DNA of 64,000 nucleotides, from assembly GCA_951812895.1 (NCBI GenBank), contig OX638333.1, forward strand, positions 1,974,366-2,038,365, read 5' to 3'. The DNA is from an uncultured Roseovarius sp. (GTDB taxonomy: Bacteria; Pseudomonadota; Alphaproteobacteria; Rhodobacterales; Rhodobacteraceae). The translations under genes were made by a program, and so were the position numbers. Under the pieces are notes generated by a model. The model had not been told where the DNA came from, did not search any database, and worked only from the letters and a program-made list of their open reading frames with translations. Below are positions 16,477-24,396 of this stretch, piece by piece (position 1 is the first letter of the stretch; each line of letters starts with the position of its first letter).

Positions 16477-17673
16477 ATGACAAAGTTCTTTGATGAGTTG
16501 GAAACCCGCAGCGCAGATCAGCGCGCAGCCGAGCAATTGGTCAGCCTGAACAGTCAGATCGCGCGCGTTGCCGCGGCAGGGGCCTGCCGGTTGGAGGGGG
16601 GGCCGTTGACCGACATCGCGGGATTGTCTGCTTTACCGGTCTTGCGAAAATCAGCGCTGGGCCAGTGGCAAAAAGACAACCCGCCTTTTGGTGGCATTGC
16701 TGTGCAGAACCTGACCCATGTTTTTCAGTCCCCGGGGCCTATTTATGAGCCCGGAGGGAGCAGTCATGACTGGTGGCGGATGGGTCGGTTTTTGCATGCG
16801 TGTGGGATTGGCGCGGCGGATATCGTTCAGAATTGTTTCAGCTATCACCTGACCCCAGCGGGTATGATTTTCGAAAACGGTGCCCGGGCCGTAGGGGCCG
16901 CTGTTTTGCCAGCGGGGACGGGGCAGACCGAGCTTCAGGTGCAGGCCGCGCATGACATCGGTATCACCGCCTATGCCGGAACGCCGGATTACCTGAAGGT
17001 GATTCTGGATCAGGCGGACGGGATGGGCGTGCCACTTAACATCACCAAGGCAGCAGTTGGCGGTGGTGCATTGTTCCCATCTCTCAGGCAGGAATACGCC
17101 GAGCGGGGGATTGGATGCCTGCAATGCTATGCCACGGCGGACCTGGGCAACATTGCCTATGAATCCGAAGCGCAGGAGGGGCTGATTGTCGACGAGGGGG
17201 TGATTGTCGAGATCGTGACGCCCGGCACGGGTGATCCGGTCAGGCCGGGTGAGGTGGGTGAAGTGGTTGTGACAACACTGAACCCCGATTATCCGCTGAT
17301 CCGTTTTGCCGCGGGTGATCTGAGCGCGCTGATGGAGGGTGTAAGCCCTTGTGGGCGCACGAATTACCGGATCAAAGGTTGGATGGGTCGGGCCGATCAA
17401 ACGACCAAGATCAAGGGTATGTTTGTACGGCCAGAACAGGTGGCGACGTTAGTTGCGCGGCACGATGAAGTCTCGCGCGCCCGGGTTGTTGCCAGTCGCG
17501 AAGGCGAAATGGACGTGATGACGGTGCAGATTGAAACCAATGGCACAGATGCAGAACATTATACAGAATCTGTCGCCGATACGCTCAAATTACGGGGGCG
17601 GATTGAGATTGTCGCCAAGGGCAGCCTTCCCAACGATGGTAAAGTCATAGAAGATCAACGCACATATGAGTGA
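16477..17673 (+). CDS. PaaK-like adenylate-forming CoA ligase
   Basis: 398 residues. It has the compact phenylacetate-CoA-ligase architecture: a core around 'AAVGGGALFPSLRQEYAERG', the acceptor segment 'LQCYATADLGNIAYES', the hinge region 'YRIKGWMGRADQTTKIKGMF', and a C-terminal lid domain with 'RARVVASREGEMDVMTVQIE' and 'PNDGKVIEDQRTYE'. Members activate phenylacetate or other aromatic/branched acids. It is shorter than classic PaaK (about 435). It closes the transporter cluster on the plus strand. With the FAA-like ligase at 7176, it suggests that the imported acid is converted to a CoA ester at entry. The substrate is inferred only to be a carboxylic acid. Confidence 0.85.
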   Translation: MTKFFDELETRSADQRAAEQLVSLNSQIARVAAAGACRLEGGPLTDIAGLSALPVLRKSALGQWQKDNPPFGGIAVQNLTHVFQSPGPIYEPGGSSHDWWRMGRFLHACGIGAADIVQNCFSYHLTPAGMIFENGARAVGAAVLPAGTGQTELQVQAAHDIGITAYAGTPDYLKVILDQADGMGVPLNITKAAVGGGALFPSLRQEYAERGIGCLQCYATADLGNIAYESEAQEGLIVDEGVIVEIVTPGTGDPVRPGEVGEVVVTTLNPDYPLIRFAAGDLSALMEGVSPCGRTNYRIKGWMGRADQTTKIKGMFVRPEQVATLVARHDEVSRARVVASREGEMDVMTVQIETNGTDAEHYTESVADTLKLRGRIEIVAKGSLPNDGKVIEDQRTYE

Positions 17674-17703
17674 ATTGACGATGGCTTTAGGTTGGGGGGA
17701 ACC

Positions 17704-19350
17704 ATGGGGTTTAGAGGGATAATTCGAAGTATTGTGGCGGGTTTGGTGCTGTGTCCTATTGCGGGGTGGGCAGAGGATGTTGCGCTGATATTTTCCGAAA
17801 GCGGATATAACACAACATCTGCGTCTGCAAATGAAGCAAGTGTCAGTGAGTTTCGCGATCCGCTGCGCCAGGCCGGGTTTCGAATTATCGAACCTCGTAC
17901 AGCCAAGGCGTTTTCCATGCAGCTGGCCGCTGGTCAGCTGGAAAAAGCCGTTGCAAATGGGGCTGTGCAACGTCTGATTATCATCGCGACCCGGCCGATT
18001 GTGAATGACGGGCGCGATAGCTGGGTCTTGTCAGAAGATGGCGAGGGCGCGTCGCGGTTTTCGGTCGGATCGACCGGCATTTCGCTGGGCGCATTGAGCG
18101 ATCTTGCCGCGCAAAGCGGGGCGCAGGCGGTTTTGCTGACGGATACAGCCGTTCCCCGCAATTTCCGAACTGGCGCCGGGTTGAAAAACGGGCCGAAGGG
18201 AATCCGGCAGGACAAAAGTGTGACCTATGTAAGCGGCCCGTCGCGGGGTCTTGCCCGGGCGCTGCGCGATTCTCTGTTGAATAGTCAGATGACTTTTGCC
18301 GAGGCGGCAGCGGTGGCGCCGCGAAATGTGCAGTATACGGGGTTTTTGTCAGATCAGGTCGGGTTGATGACCGTCGCGGGGGGGGCGACGTCTAACGAGG
18401 ACGCGATTGAGGAAGGATTCTGGCGTGCGGTTGAGGCGCTCGATTCGGTTGAGGCGATGGAGCTTTACATCCGGGAGTATCCGCAAGGCACCCGGATCAA
18501 AGAGGCGCAAGACCGTATTGTATTCTTGAAAGATGAGCCGTTGCGACAGGCGCAGCTGGCCGAAGACGCGATTAATCTTAACCGTGCCGGGCGGCGTGCG
18601 ATACAGCGCAATCTGACTCTGCTTGGGTTTAACCCGCGCGGGATAGACGGTGTTTTCGGACGTGGCAGCCGGGCGGCGATTGCGGCCTGGCAAAAGGACA
18701 ACGCATTTCCCGAGACCGGGTACCTGACTTCGCGCCAGGTTGTTCGGTTGCGTACTCAGGCCAGACAGGAAAAAGCGCGGCAGGAAGAAGAAGCGCGGAA
18801 GAAGAAAGAGCAAGAGGAACGTCGTGACCGTGCCTATTGGCGGCGGACGGGCAAGCACGGTGACGAGACCGGTTTGCGCAATTATCTTGCGCGCTATCCC
18901 AATGGCTTGTTCGCGGATCAAGCCAACCAACAGCTGGCCGCGATCGAGGATATCCGCCAACAGGAAGCCGCACAGGAAGAGCGCGCGGCCTATGCATTGG
19001 CGAGTGATATCGACACGCCAGACAGTTACCGTGGCTTCCTAAGCGCTTATCCGCAAGGCGCGTATGCAAAGGCAGCGCAGGAGAGGCTGGATGAACTGAC
19101 TTTTGAAGACCAAAATGCCGCGGCCATCGCGCGGGCCAAGTCCGAAGAGAAACAGGTTGCAGGCTCGTTTATCGCGCGTCAGATCATAGAACAGCGTTTG
19201 ACACAGGTTGGGGTAGACCCGGGTGCGGTGGACGGGAAATTCACCGAGGACACCCGACGTGCGATCCGCCAGTTTCAAGAGACGTACGGCCTTGAAGTAA
19301 CGGGTTATGTGTCACACCAAACCATGGTGAACTTGGTGTCGCGTCGGTGA
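17704..19350 (+). CDS. Secreted protein with degenerate caspase-like domain and two peptidoglycan-binding repeats
   Basis: 548 residues from ATG 17704, with GGGGGGA upstream; a TTG at 17692 would add four residues. A signal peptide ('GLVLCPIAGWAE') leads into a caspase-p20-like fold ('VALIFSESGYNTTSASANE', 'FRDPLRQAGFRIIEP'). The usual His-Gly and Asp-x-Cys catalytic segments are replaced by 'IIIATRP' and 'AVLLTDTAV', so protease activity is unlikely. A tetratricopeptide-like, Lys/Glu-rich coiled region (about 350-470) lies between two PG_binding_1 domains, 'RNLTLLGFNPRGIDGVFGRG' and 'LTQVGVDPGAVDGKFTEDT'. The second ends the protein. It probably works in the periplasm at the cell wall; its exact role is unknown. 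Confidence 0.8.
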   Translation: MGFRGIIRSIVAGLVLCPIAGWAEDVALIFSESGYNTTSASANEASVSEFRDPLRQAGFRIIEPRTAKAFSMQLAAGQLEKAVANGAVQRLIIIATRPIVNDGRDSWVLSEDGEGASRFSVGSTGISLGALSDLAAQSGAQAVLLTDTAVPRNFRTGAGLKNGPKGIRQDKSVTYVSGPSRGLARALRDSLLNSQMTFAEAAAVAPRNVQYTGFLSDQVGLMTVAGGATSNEDAIEEGFWRAVEALDSVEAMELYIREYPQGTRIKEAQDRIVFLKDEPLRQAQLAEDAINLNRAGRRAIQRNLTLLGFNPRGIDGVFGRGSRAAIAAWQKDNAFPETGYLTSRQVVRLRTQARQEKARQEEEARKKKEQEERRDRAYWRRTGKHGDETGLRNYLARYPNGLFADQANQQLAAIEDIRQQEAAQEERAAYALASDIDTPDSYRGFLSAYPQGAYAKAAQERLDELTFEDQNAAAIARAKSEEKQVAGSFIARQIIEQRLTQVGVDPGAVDGKFTEDTRRAIRQFQETYGLEVTGYVSHQTMVNLVSRR

Positions 19351-19358
19351 CGTCGATG

Positions 19359-20606
19359 CTATCGCTGGAACCTTAGTGGAGCGTAGGGTTCCAGCGGAAT
19401 ATTGGGGCGTTTGCCGCTGATCAGATCAGCGACAATTCGGCCAGTCTTTGGCCCGGCGGTTAGTCCGATATGCTGATGCCCAAAGGCGGCGTGAACGCCG
19501 GTTTGTCCGATCTCGCCAATCAGCGGCAGGCTGTCGGGGGTAGAGGGGCGAAAGCCGACCCATTCTTCTACGTCGTCGAATTCCAGATCCGGGAACGCCC
19601 GGCGGCTTTCGCGGCGGATCAGGTTCAAGGGCCCTTGTGACAGTCCTTTGCGAATACCACCCAGTTCGACGGTGCCGGCACAGCGCAGGCCGGATGACAT
19701 CGGGTTCACCGCGAATTTTCCACGGGTAAGCATCATCGGATTGCGCGGCATTTGTGATGGGTTCTTGAAATGCAGATGGTGGCCACGCTCTGCCTGCAGT
19801 GGGACCTTAAGACCCAGTTTGCGCATCAGTGGCTTGGACCAGATGCCGGCGGCCAGCACGGCATGATCACAGGGCATAGGTCCCTGATCGGTTTCGACCG
19901 CGGCGATTTTCCCCTCATTTAGCGTGAAATCGCGAACTTCGGCCTTGCGGTATGTGCCGCCCTCTTCCGCAAAAACCTGGGCCAGATCCTCAATGTAAGC
20001 GCCGGGATTGAGGATGTGACCATGGCCCTTGAGTACGGCCATGCATGATAGATTGGGGGACAGGATCGGCTCTGCTTCGCGCGCCGATGGTCCCTCGATA
20101 AGCTCGGGTTCCAGCCCCGCTTCGCGCTTGAAATCCCAGCTCAGTTTATCTTTTTCAAAGGCGGCCCGGTTTTCATAGACGTAAGAATAGCTGCTGCTGG
20201 CGATCCACTTGGCGGCGCTGGTGCCTTTGGTTAGTGCATGATGCTGGTCAATGCCGTCCATCAGAATGGGGGCAAGCGCATCAACCATATGACGTGTGCC
20301 CCTGTCGGTGGCGTTTGAGAGGTATTTCAAAAGCCAAGGCACCATGCCGGGTAGGGCGCCCCATTGTATGAACAAAGGCGAGCGAGGGTTGATCAGATAT
20401 TTGAGCGCGGTCTTTGGTAGGTCCGGCGTGTTGACCGGAACGATTGCCCACTGCGCGATCAGGCCTGCATTGCCAAAGGAGGCCCCGGCACCGGGGGCGT
20501 CCTTGTCCACCAGCGTGACCGTATGTCCCGCACGGCGCAGCCAGATTGCTGCGCTGACGCCGCAGATACCGGCCCCGATCACGACAATGTTCTGTGGTTG
20601 CGCCAT
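19359..20606 (-). CDS. FAD-dependent D-amino acid dehydrogenase-like oxidoreductase
   Basis: 415 residues. The Rossmann motif 'IVVIGAGICGVSAAIWLRRA' opens the protein, followed by the second FAD contact 'GASFGNAGLIAQWAIVPV'. The C-terminal 'WVGFRPSTPDSLPLIGEIG' and 'GHQHIGLTAGPKTGRIVADL' are DadA/DAO hallmarks. DadA-type enzymes oxidise D-amino acids to keto acids and ammonia, passing electrons to the membrane pool. Related enzymes act on N-methyl or cyclic amino acids. It follows deoD on the same strand after 73 bases. The function is a family assignment; the substrate is open. Confidence 0.87.
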   Translation of the reverse strand: MAQPQNIVVIGAGICGVSAAIWLRRAGHTVTLVDKDAPGAGASFGNAGLIAQWAIVPVNTPDLPKTALKYLINPRSPLFIQWGALPGMVPWLLKYLSNATDRGTRHMVDALAPILMDGIDQHHALTKGTSAAKWIASSSYSYVYENRAAFEKDKLSWDFKREAGLEPELIEGPSAREAEPILSPNLSCMAVLKGHGHILNPGAYIEDLAQVFAEEGGTYRKAEVRDFTLNEGKIAAVETDQGPMPCDHAVLAAGIWSKPLMRKLGLKVPLQAERGHHLHFKNPSQMPRNPMMLTRGKFAVNPMSSGLRCAGTVELGGIRKGLSQGPLNLIRRESRRAFPDLEFDDVEEWVGFRPSTPDSLPLIGEIGQTGVHAAFGHQHIGLTAGPKTGRIVADLISGKRPNIPLEPYAPLRFQR

Positions 20607-20679
20607 GGGCCGCCCTTTGCCGTTTGGTGTCTGTGGCAGCTAAGACAAATTGAAGCGCACGGGCAAGAGGCCGCAGCGT

Positions 20680-21381
20680 TTAAAATGCAGCCCGCAGCGC
20701 AATTTCCACCATGTCTGCAAAGCTTTGTTCGCGGGCGTAACTGTCGAGTTCTTCGCCGGTGATCAAATGGTCCGAAACGGTCAGCACCGTAAGGGCACGC
20801 GCATTGTGGCGGGCGGCAACGGTATATAGCTCTGCTGTTTCCATCTCGACCGCGAGCGTACCGTGGCGGGTGAGCTGTTCGGTGAGATCACTGCGTTCGT
20901 CATAGAACGTGTCAGAAGAATAGATGCCACCGACGTGATAGCGTGTGCCCGAGCTGTCGGCGGCCTGTGCCGCTTTACTTAGTAACGCCCAGTCGGCGCA
21001 GGGGGCGAAATTCATTTCGCGAAACAGGCTGGATGATGGTGTGCCCACGCTGCTGGCGGTTTGGGCGAGGATGACATCGCGCAAACCTACATGCGATTGC
21101 ATGGACCCGCAGGAGCCAATGCGGATAAGGGTTTTTGCGCCGTAGTCGCGGATCAGTTCGTTGGCGTAGATCGACAGGCTGGGCATGCCCATGCCGCTTC
21201 CATGGATGGTAACGCGATTGCCGTTCCATGTTCCGGTGAAACCCAGCATTCCCCTGACATCATTGACCAAAACGGGGTTGTCCAGAAAGGTTTGCGCGAC
21301 CCATTTGGCCCGTTTCGGATCTCCGGGCATCAAAACGGTTTCGGCGATATCCCCGGGTTTGGCGCCGATGTGAATGGTCAT
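20680..21381 (-). CDS. deoD: Purine-nucleoside phosphorylase, DeoD type
   Basis: 233 residues, the normal length for the hexameric DeoD group. Seen: the phosphate-binding '[13 protein letters not shown]', '[17 protein letters not shown]', '[10 protein letters not shown]', the substrate site '[13 protein letters not shown]', and the catalytic-Asp segment '[10 protein letters not shown]'. The enzyme splits purine (deoxy)nucleosides with phosphate to give the base and (deoxy)ribose-1-phosphate in salvage. No other deo genes adjoin it. It is followed by the DadA-like gene and preceded by a 265-base gap that contains an inverted-repeat element. Confidence 0.95.
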   Translation of the reverse strand: MTIHIGAKPGDIAETVLMPGDPKRAKWVAQTFLDNPVLVNDVRGMLGFTGTWNGNRVTIHGSGMGMPSLSIYANELIRDYGAKTLIRIGSCGSMQSHVGLRDVILAQTASSVGTPSSSLFREMNFAPCADWALLSKAAQAADSSGTRYHVGGIYSSDTFYDERSDLTEQLTRHGTLAVEMETAELYTVAARHNARALTVLTVSDHLITGEELDSYAREQSFADMVEIALRAAF

Positions 21382-21413
21382 TCGGGTGCTCCTTTGTGCA
21401 TCGTTGAGCTTAC

Positions 21414-21579
21414 CCTAATGCGGTTTTTGTTAAACCTGAATCCGGTTTGGCGAAAAACGTCCCACCAGTGCTTTGATGTTGCACCGTTTCCCAAAAACCT
21501 GTTGCCTCAGGTTTATTGCGAAACGCTTTAAAACGTCTCGCCCTATACCGAAAGCCGGTAGCGCAAAAACCGCATTAGG
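21414..21579. repeat. 166-base element bounded by 16-bp perfect inverted repeats (MITE-like)
   Basis: CCTAATGCGGTTTTTG at 21414-21429 is the exact reverse complement of 21564-21579. Inside is a smaller hairpin, AAACCTG (21496-21502) with CAGGTTT (21508-21514). There is no ORF. No target-site duplication is evident at the edges. It could be a miniature inverted-repeat element, or a structured leader for deoD or for the gene at 21647. Confidence 0.6.
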
Positions 21580-21646
21580 CAGATCAGGCGAAGCGTGTTA
21601 GCGTTTCAGAATTCGTGATTTTGACAATAATTTCAAAGGACAAGAT

Positions 21647-22459
21647 ATGTTGCAGCCCGTCACCGGCACGCCCGCCACAAAAGGCACCTCTAGCTTCATG
21701 TCCTTTGGTCATACCTTGAGCCAATCCTGTCGGCGTGCGGTTTGCGCTGTTGTTGCAATCACTGGTCTGGGTGTTGCAGCGCCGGCCTCGGCAGAAATAA
21801 ACGAATTTCATGTTGGTATCGTGTTCCAGACCGCAGCGAATTACTGTCCATTACATACCATCGAGGCACGCGGGCAGGAGCTTGAGATTTCGAGTAATAC
21901 TGGGTTGTTTTCTTTGTTTGGAACAATGTATGGCGGCGATGGTCGGACGAAATTCGGCATTCCGGATTTAACCGGATCAGACGCAAAACCACCGGCATTT
22001 GGTTCCAACGGGTTACGTTGGTGCGTTCAAGAGCGCGGGAATTGGCCAAATCGGGATGGTGCGGCATCTTTCACAGCGGCGTCACATGGTCTGATCATGC
22101 GAACCGGTGCCAATTTCTGCCCCCATCCCTGGCGCAAGACAACGTCCGATGTTCAGACACAGTATTCCCATAATCCGCTCACCAATTGTGAGGTCGGAAC
22201 AGATTATGAAATTGACCATTATGGGTGGCTTTTGGGCCAGATCGTCACAGTTAATGCGCCCAATTGCCCCGGGAACACGTTTCCCGCAAATGGTCAGGGA
22301 TTTAAGGTGGATGACAATACTCGGGGTCTCGAATCTCTGTTCGATTATGCCTATGGCGGCGAGTATGGCGTGTCCTTCAATTTGCCCAACATCCCAACGA
22401 CAAGCGCCGGGAATTTGTCTTGCGTCGTGATCCAAGGCATTTGGCCTGCCAGACCGTAA
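21647..22459 (+). CDS. Secreted tail-collar-like protein, paralogue 1
   Basis: 270 residues. It has a signal peptide ending 'GLGVAAPASA' and two collar-type repeats. Repeat 1 (about 55-145) has 'LFSLFGTMYGGDGRTKFGIP' and closes with 'RWCVQERGNWPNRDG'. Repeat 2 (about 165-270) has 'LFDYAYGGEYGVSFNLPNIP' and closes with 'SCVVIQGIWPARP'. The YGGDGxxxFxxPD pattern is the phage tail collar/MdpB domain. Each repeat carries a CP motif and a later Cys that could form a disulfide. The start is supported by AAAGGA at the same spacing as in the paralogue downstream. No phage genes are nearby, so it is probably a free-standing secreted or surface protein. Confidence 0.8.
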   Translation: MLQPVTGTPATKGTSSFMSFGHTLSQSCRRAVCAVVAITGLGVAAPASAEINEFHVGIVFQTAANYCPLHTIEARGQELEISSNTGLFSLFGTMYGGDGRTKFGIPDLTGSDAKPPAFGSNGLRWCVQERGNWPNRDGAASFTAASHGLIMRTGANFCPHPWRKTTSDVQTQYSHNPLTNCEVGTDYEIDHYGWLLGQIVTVNAPNCPGNTFPANGQGFKVDDNTRGLESLFDYAYGGEYGVSFNLPNIPTTSAGNLSCVVIQGIWPARP

Positions 22460-22528
22460 TTTTCCCATGATTGCTTTGGCCTTTTGGCGCGCGCCTTCCG
22501 CTTGAAAAATGTATTGAAAGGTTATGAT

Positions 22529-23296
22529 TTGAACAAATCAATGATCGAAACGGCTCGCGCCCTGAAACGATCTTGTCTCAGTGCGGTTTGCGCTATTGCG
22601 ACCTTCGCCGGGGTCTGCGTCGCCACGCCATCCGCGGCATCTGAAGATTTTTACTTTGGGCAAGTCATTCAGACCGCGGCGACATTTTGCCCGCGTGGCA
22701 CGGCCGAGGCGGATGGTAGTCTGCATGATATTTTTCCGGATGGCGTCTATCTGTTTTCGCTTTATGGGACATCGTTTGGGGGCGATGGCCGAACAACATT
22801 TGGCCTGCCGGATTTGCCCGGGCCTGATAAAAACCTGTCGTTCAATGAGCGCACGGGTTTGCGTTGGTGCGTGGTGGCTTGGTTTGGGCAGTTTCCGCCG
22901 CGTGATGGCACGGTGCCGTTCAGCGCAGCGTCGTCCGGGTTGATCATGACAACGGGTGCCAATTTCTGCCCAATGCACTGGCGCAAGACATCACCGGGCG
23001 TTCAACCAGAAACCGGATCGGTTATCCGGTGCGAGGCAGGGAAGGATTGGGTGGACCAAGTTCCTTGGTATATGGCCCAGATCGTTACGGTGAATGCGCA
23101 AACCTGCCCGGCAAATATGACGCCGGCAAATGGACAGGAGTTGAATATTGCGGAACACCAAGACCTCTTTTCGCTTTTGTACGCGGTCTATGGTGGCGAC
23201 GGTAAGTTTACATTTAGCTTACCGGATGTTCCATCACCGGGTGCTGGCGAAATTGCATGTGTTGTGACCCACGGCCTGTATCCTTCCAGAAACTAA
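22529..23296 (+). CDS. Secreted tail-collar-like protein, paralogue 2
   Basis: 255 residues from a TTG at 22529. The region before it (GAAAGG, nine bases, start) lines up with that before the first paralogue (AAAGGA, then ATG). This favours the TTG over ATG 22541. The signal peptide core 'RSCLSAVCAIATFAGVCVA' matches 'QSCRRAVCAVVAITGLGVA' of paralogue 1. There are two collar repeats, 'LFSLYGTSFGGDGRTTFGLP' and 'LFSLLYAVYGGDGKFTFSLP', each closing with a Cys-Val and Pro-x-Arg segment ('RWCVVAWFGQFPPRDG', 'ACVVTHGLYPSRN'). The pair arose by gene duplication after internal domain duplication. The function is unknown. Confidence 0.78.
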   Translation: MNKSMIETARALKRSCLSAVCAIATFAGVCVATPSAASEDFYFGQVIQTAATFCPRGTAEADGSLHDIFPDGVYLFSLYGTSFGGDGRTTFGLPDLPGPDKNLSFNERTGLRWCVVAWFGQFPPRDGTVPFSAASSGLIMTTGANFCPMHWRKTSPGVQPETGSVIRCEAGKDWVDQVPWYMAQIVTVNAQTCPANMTPANGQELNIAEHQDLFSLLYAVYGGDGKFTFSLPDVPSPGAGEIACVVTHGLYPSRN

Positions 23297-23313
23297 ACCG
23301 GTCCGATAGGGCT

Positions 23314-23760
23314 TTAACGGCTGTATTTGATAAAAGGCGTCAGGGTCGCGATCCGGTCATAGAGTTTGCGCGCCTCGGTGTTGAAATCCTGCGTCAACCA
23401 ATAAACCGACGGTCGGCCATCGGCATCGGCCTGGGCATAGACCGCTTCGATCAGTTTGCGGCCCACGCCCGTGCCACGCACGGACGGGTCTGCATAAAGG
23501 TCTTGCAGGTAACAAACGGGTTCAACCCGCCAGTTGTGCGCGTGGTAGATGTAATGCACCAGGCCGATGTGCTGATCCCCCTGCAACGCCATAAAACCGC
23601 ATTGATCGGGGTGGTCGGCTGAGCACAGGCGCTCAAAGGTGGATTCATAGACCTCATCCGTAACACTGCTTTCGTAGAATTCCAGATAGGCCGTCCAGAG
23701 GCGGCGCCATTCGGATTTATCCGAGGGTTGAATGGGGTGGATGGTGATGGTGGCGGACAT
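23314..23760 (-). CDS. GNAT-family N-acetyltransferase
   Basis: 148 residues. The acetyl-CoA loop is 'RGTGVGRKLIEAVYAQADAD' (Q/R-x-x-G-x-G/A), preceded by the beta strand 'CYLQDLYADPSVRG' and followed by 'VYWLTQDFNTEARKLYDRI'. The Asn/Tyr of the last segment is typical of the splayed strand in this family. The ordering fits small cytoplasmic acetyltransferases acting on amines or small molecules; the substrate is unknown. It is a single gene, converging with the collar-like gene and diverging from the broken uspA. Confidence 0.88.
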   Translation of the reverse strand: MSATITIHPIQPSDKSEWRRLWTAYLEFYESSVTDEVYESTFERLCSADHPDQCGFMALQGDQHIGLVHYIYHAHNWRVEPVCYLQDLYADPSVRGTGVGRKLIEAVYAQADADGRPSVYWLTQDFNTEARKLYDRIATLTPFIKYSR

Positions 23761-23938
23761 ATTGAAACCCTTTCTTGTTGCGCCTAGGAAATCACAGGCA
23801 GGTGGGAAGGCAAAGATCGAATTTCGCCGTTTTTAACCCGCATTCAATCGGGCAAAAGAAACGGGCAATTGATCCACCGCAACGACGGGTTGGCAAGTAT
23901 CTGGTAAAATTCTTCTTATACATTGAGAGGAGAAAACC

Positions 23939-24385
23939 ATGTTTAAGAAAATCGTAATTGGTTTCGACGGCTCGGATACTGCCGAAAATGCGATACGTCT
24001 GGCCTGTGATCTGGCTGGGAAATTTGGATCGGACCTTCATCTGGTGCACACACCGCAGGCGGATACGGTTGCCTTCGCAACTGGGGCGATTGCGGGGTAT
24101 CACGCAGTTGCAACGATGCCGTCGCGTGAAGAAGTGAAATAAGCGGCGGATGAGGTTATTGCACGAGGGGAGGCGATTGCTGCTCAGGAAGGGTACACGA
24201 TGTCAGCCACGCATGTGATGGGGGGTAAGCCCGCAGAGGATATCGTTGCCTGTGCGGAAAAGCAGGGTGCAGACCTTATCGTCACCGGGCGCCGGGGATT
24301 GGGGGCGGTGGGAGCCTTTGTTCAGGGAAGCACGTCGCAGCGCATCGGCCATCTTGCGAAATGTGCGTGCCTGTCAGTGGTCTGA
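23939..24385 (+). pseudogene. uspA: Universal stress protein gene interrupted by an in-frame TAA
   Basis: The frame from ATG 23939 (ribosome site GAGAGGAG) encodes a full-length UspA of about 148 codons, but codon 68 is TAA at 24140-24142. Both sides are intact and in the same frame. Before the stop lie 'KKIVIGFDGSDTAENAIRLA' and 'DLHLVHTP'. After it lie 'ADLIVTGRRGLGAVG' and 'QGSTSQRIG', the ATP-binding G-x2-G-x9-G-S pattern. No frameshift is needed, so one base change (for instance CAA, AAA or GAA to TAA) explains it. It is a recent nonsense allele, a sequencing error, or read-through. A downstream ATG at 24200 could yield only the C-terminal half. Confidence 0.85.
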
Positions 24386-24396
24386 TCGGGTGGGCC

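Noticed and set aside
21647-23296. Prophage tail region
   Set aside because: No terminase, capsid, integrase or other tail genes are nearby and both proteins have signal peptides.
23850-23900. FNR/Crp-type site before uspA (TTGAT-N4-CGCAA)
   Set aside because: Only the left half matches the TTGAT-N4-ATCAA consensus; too weak to call.
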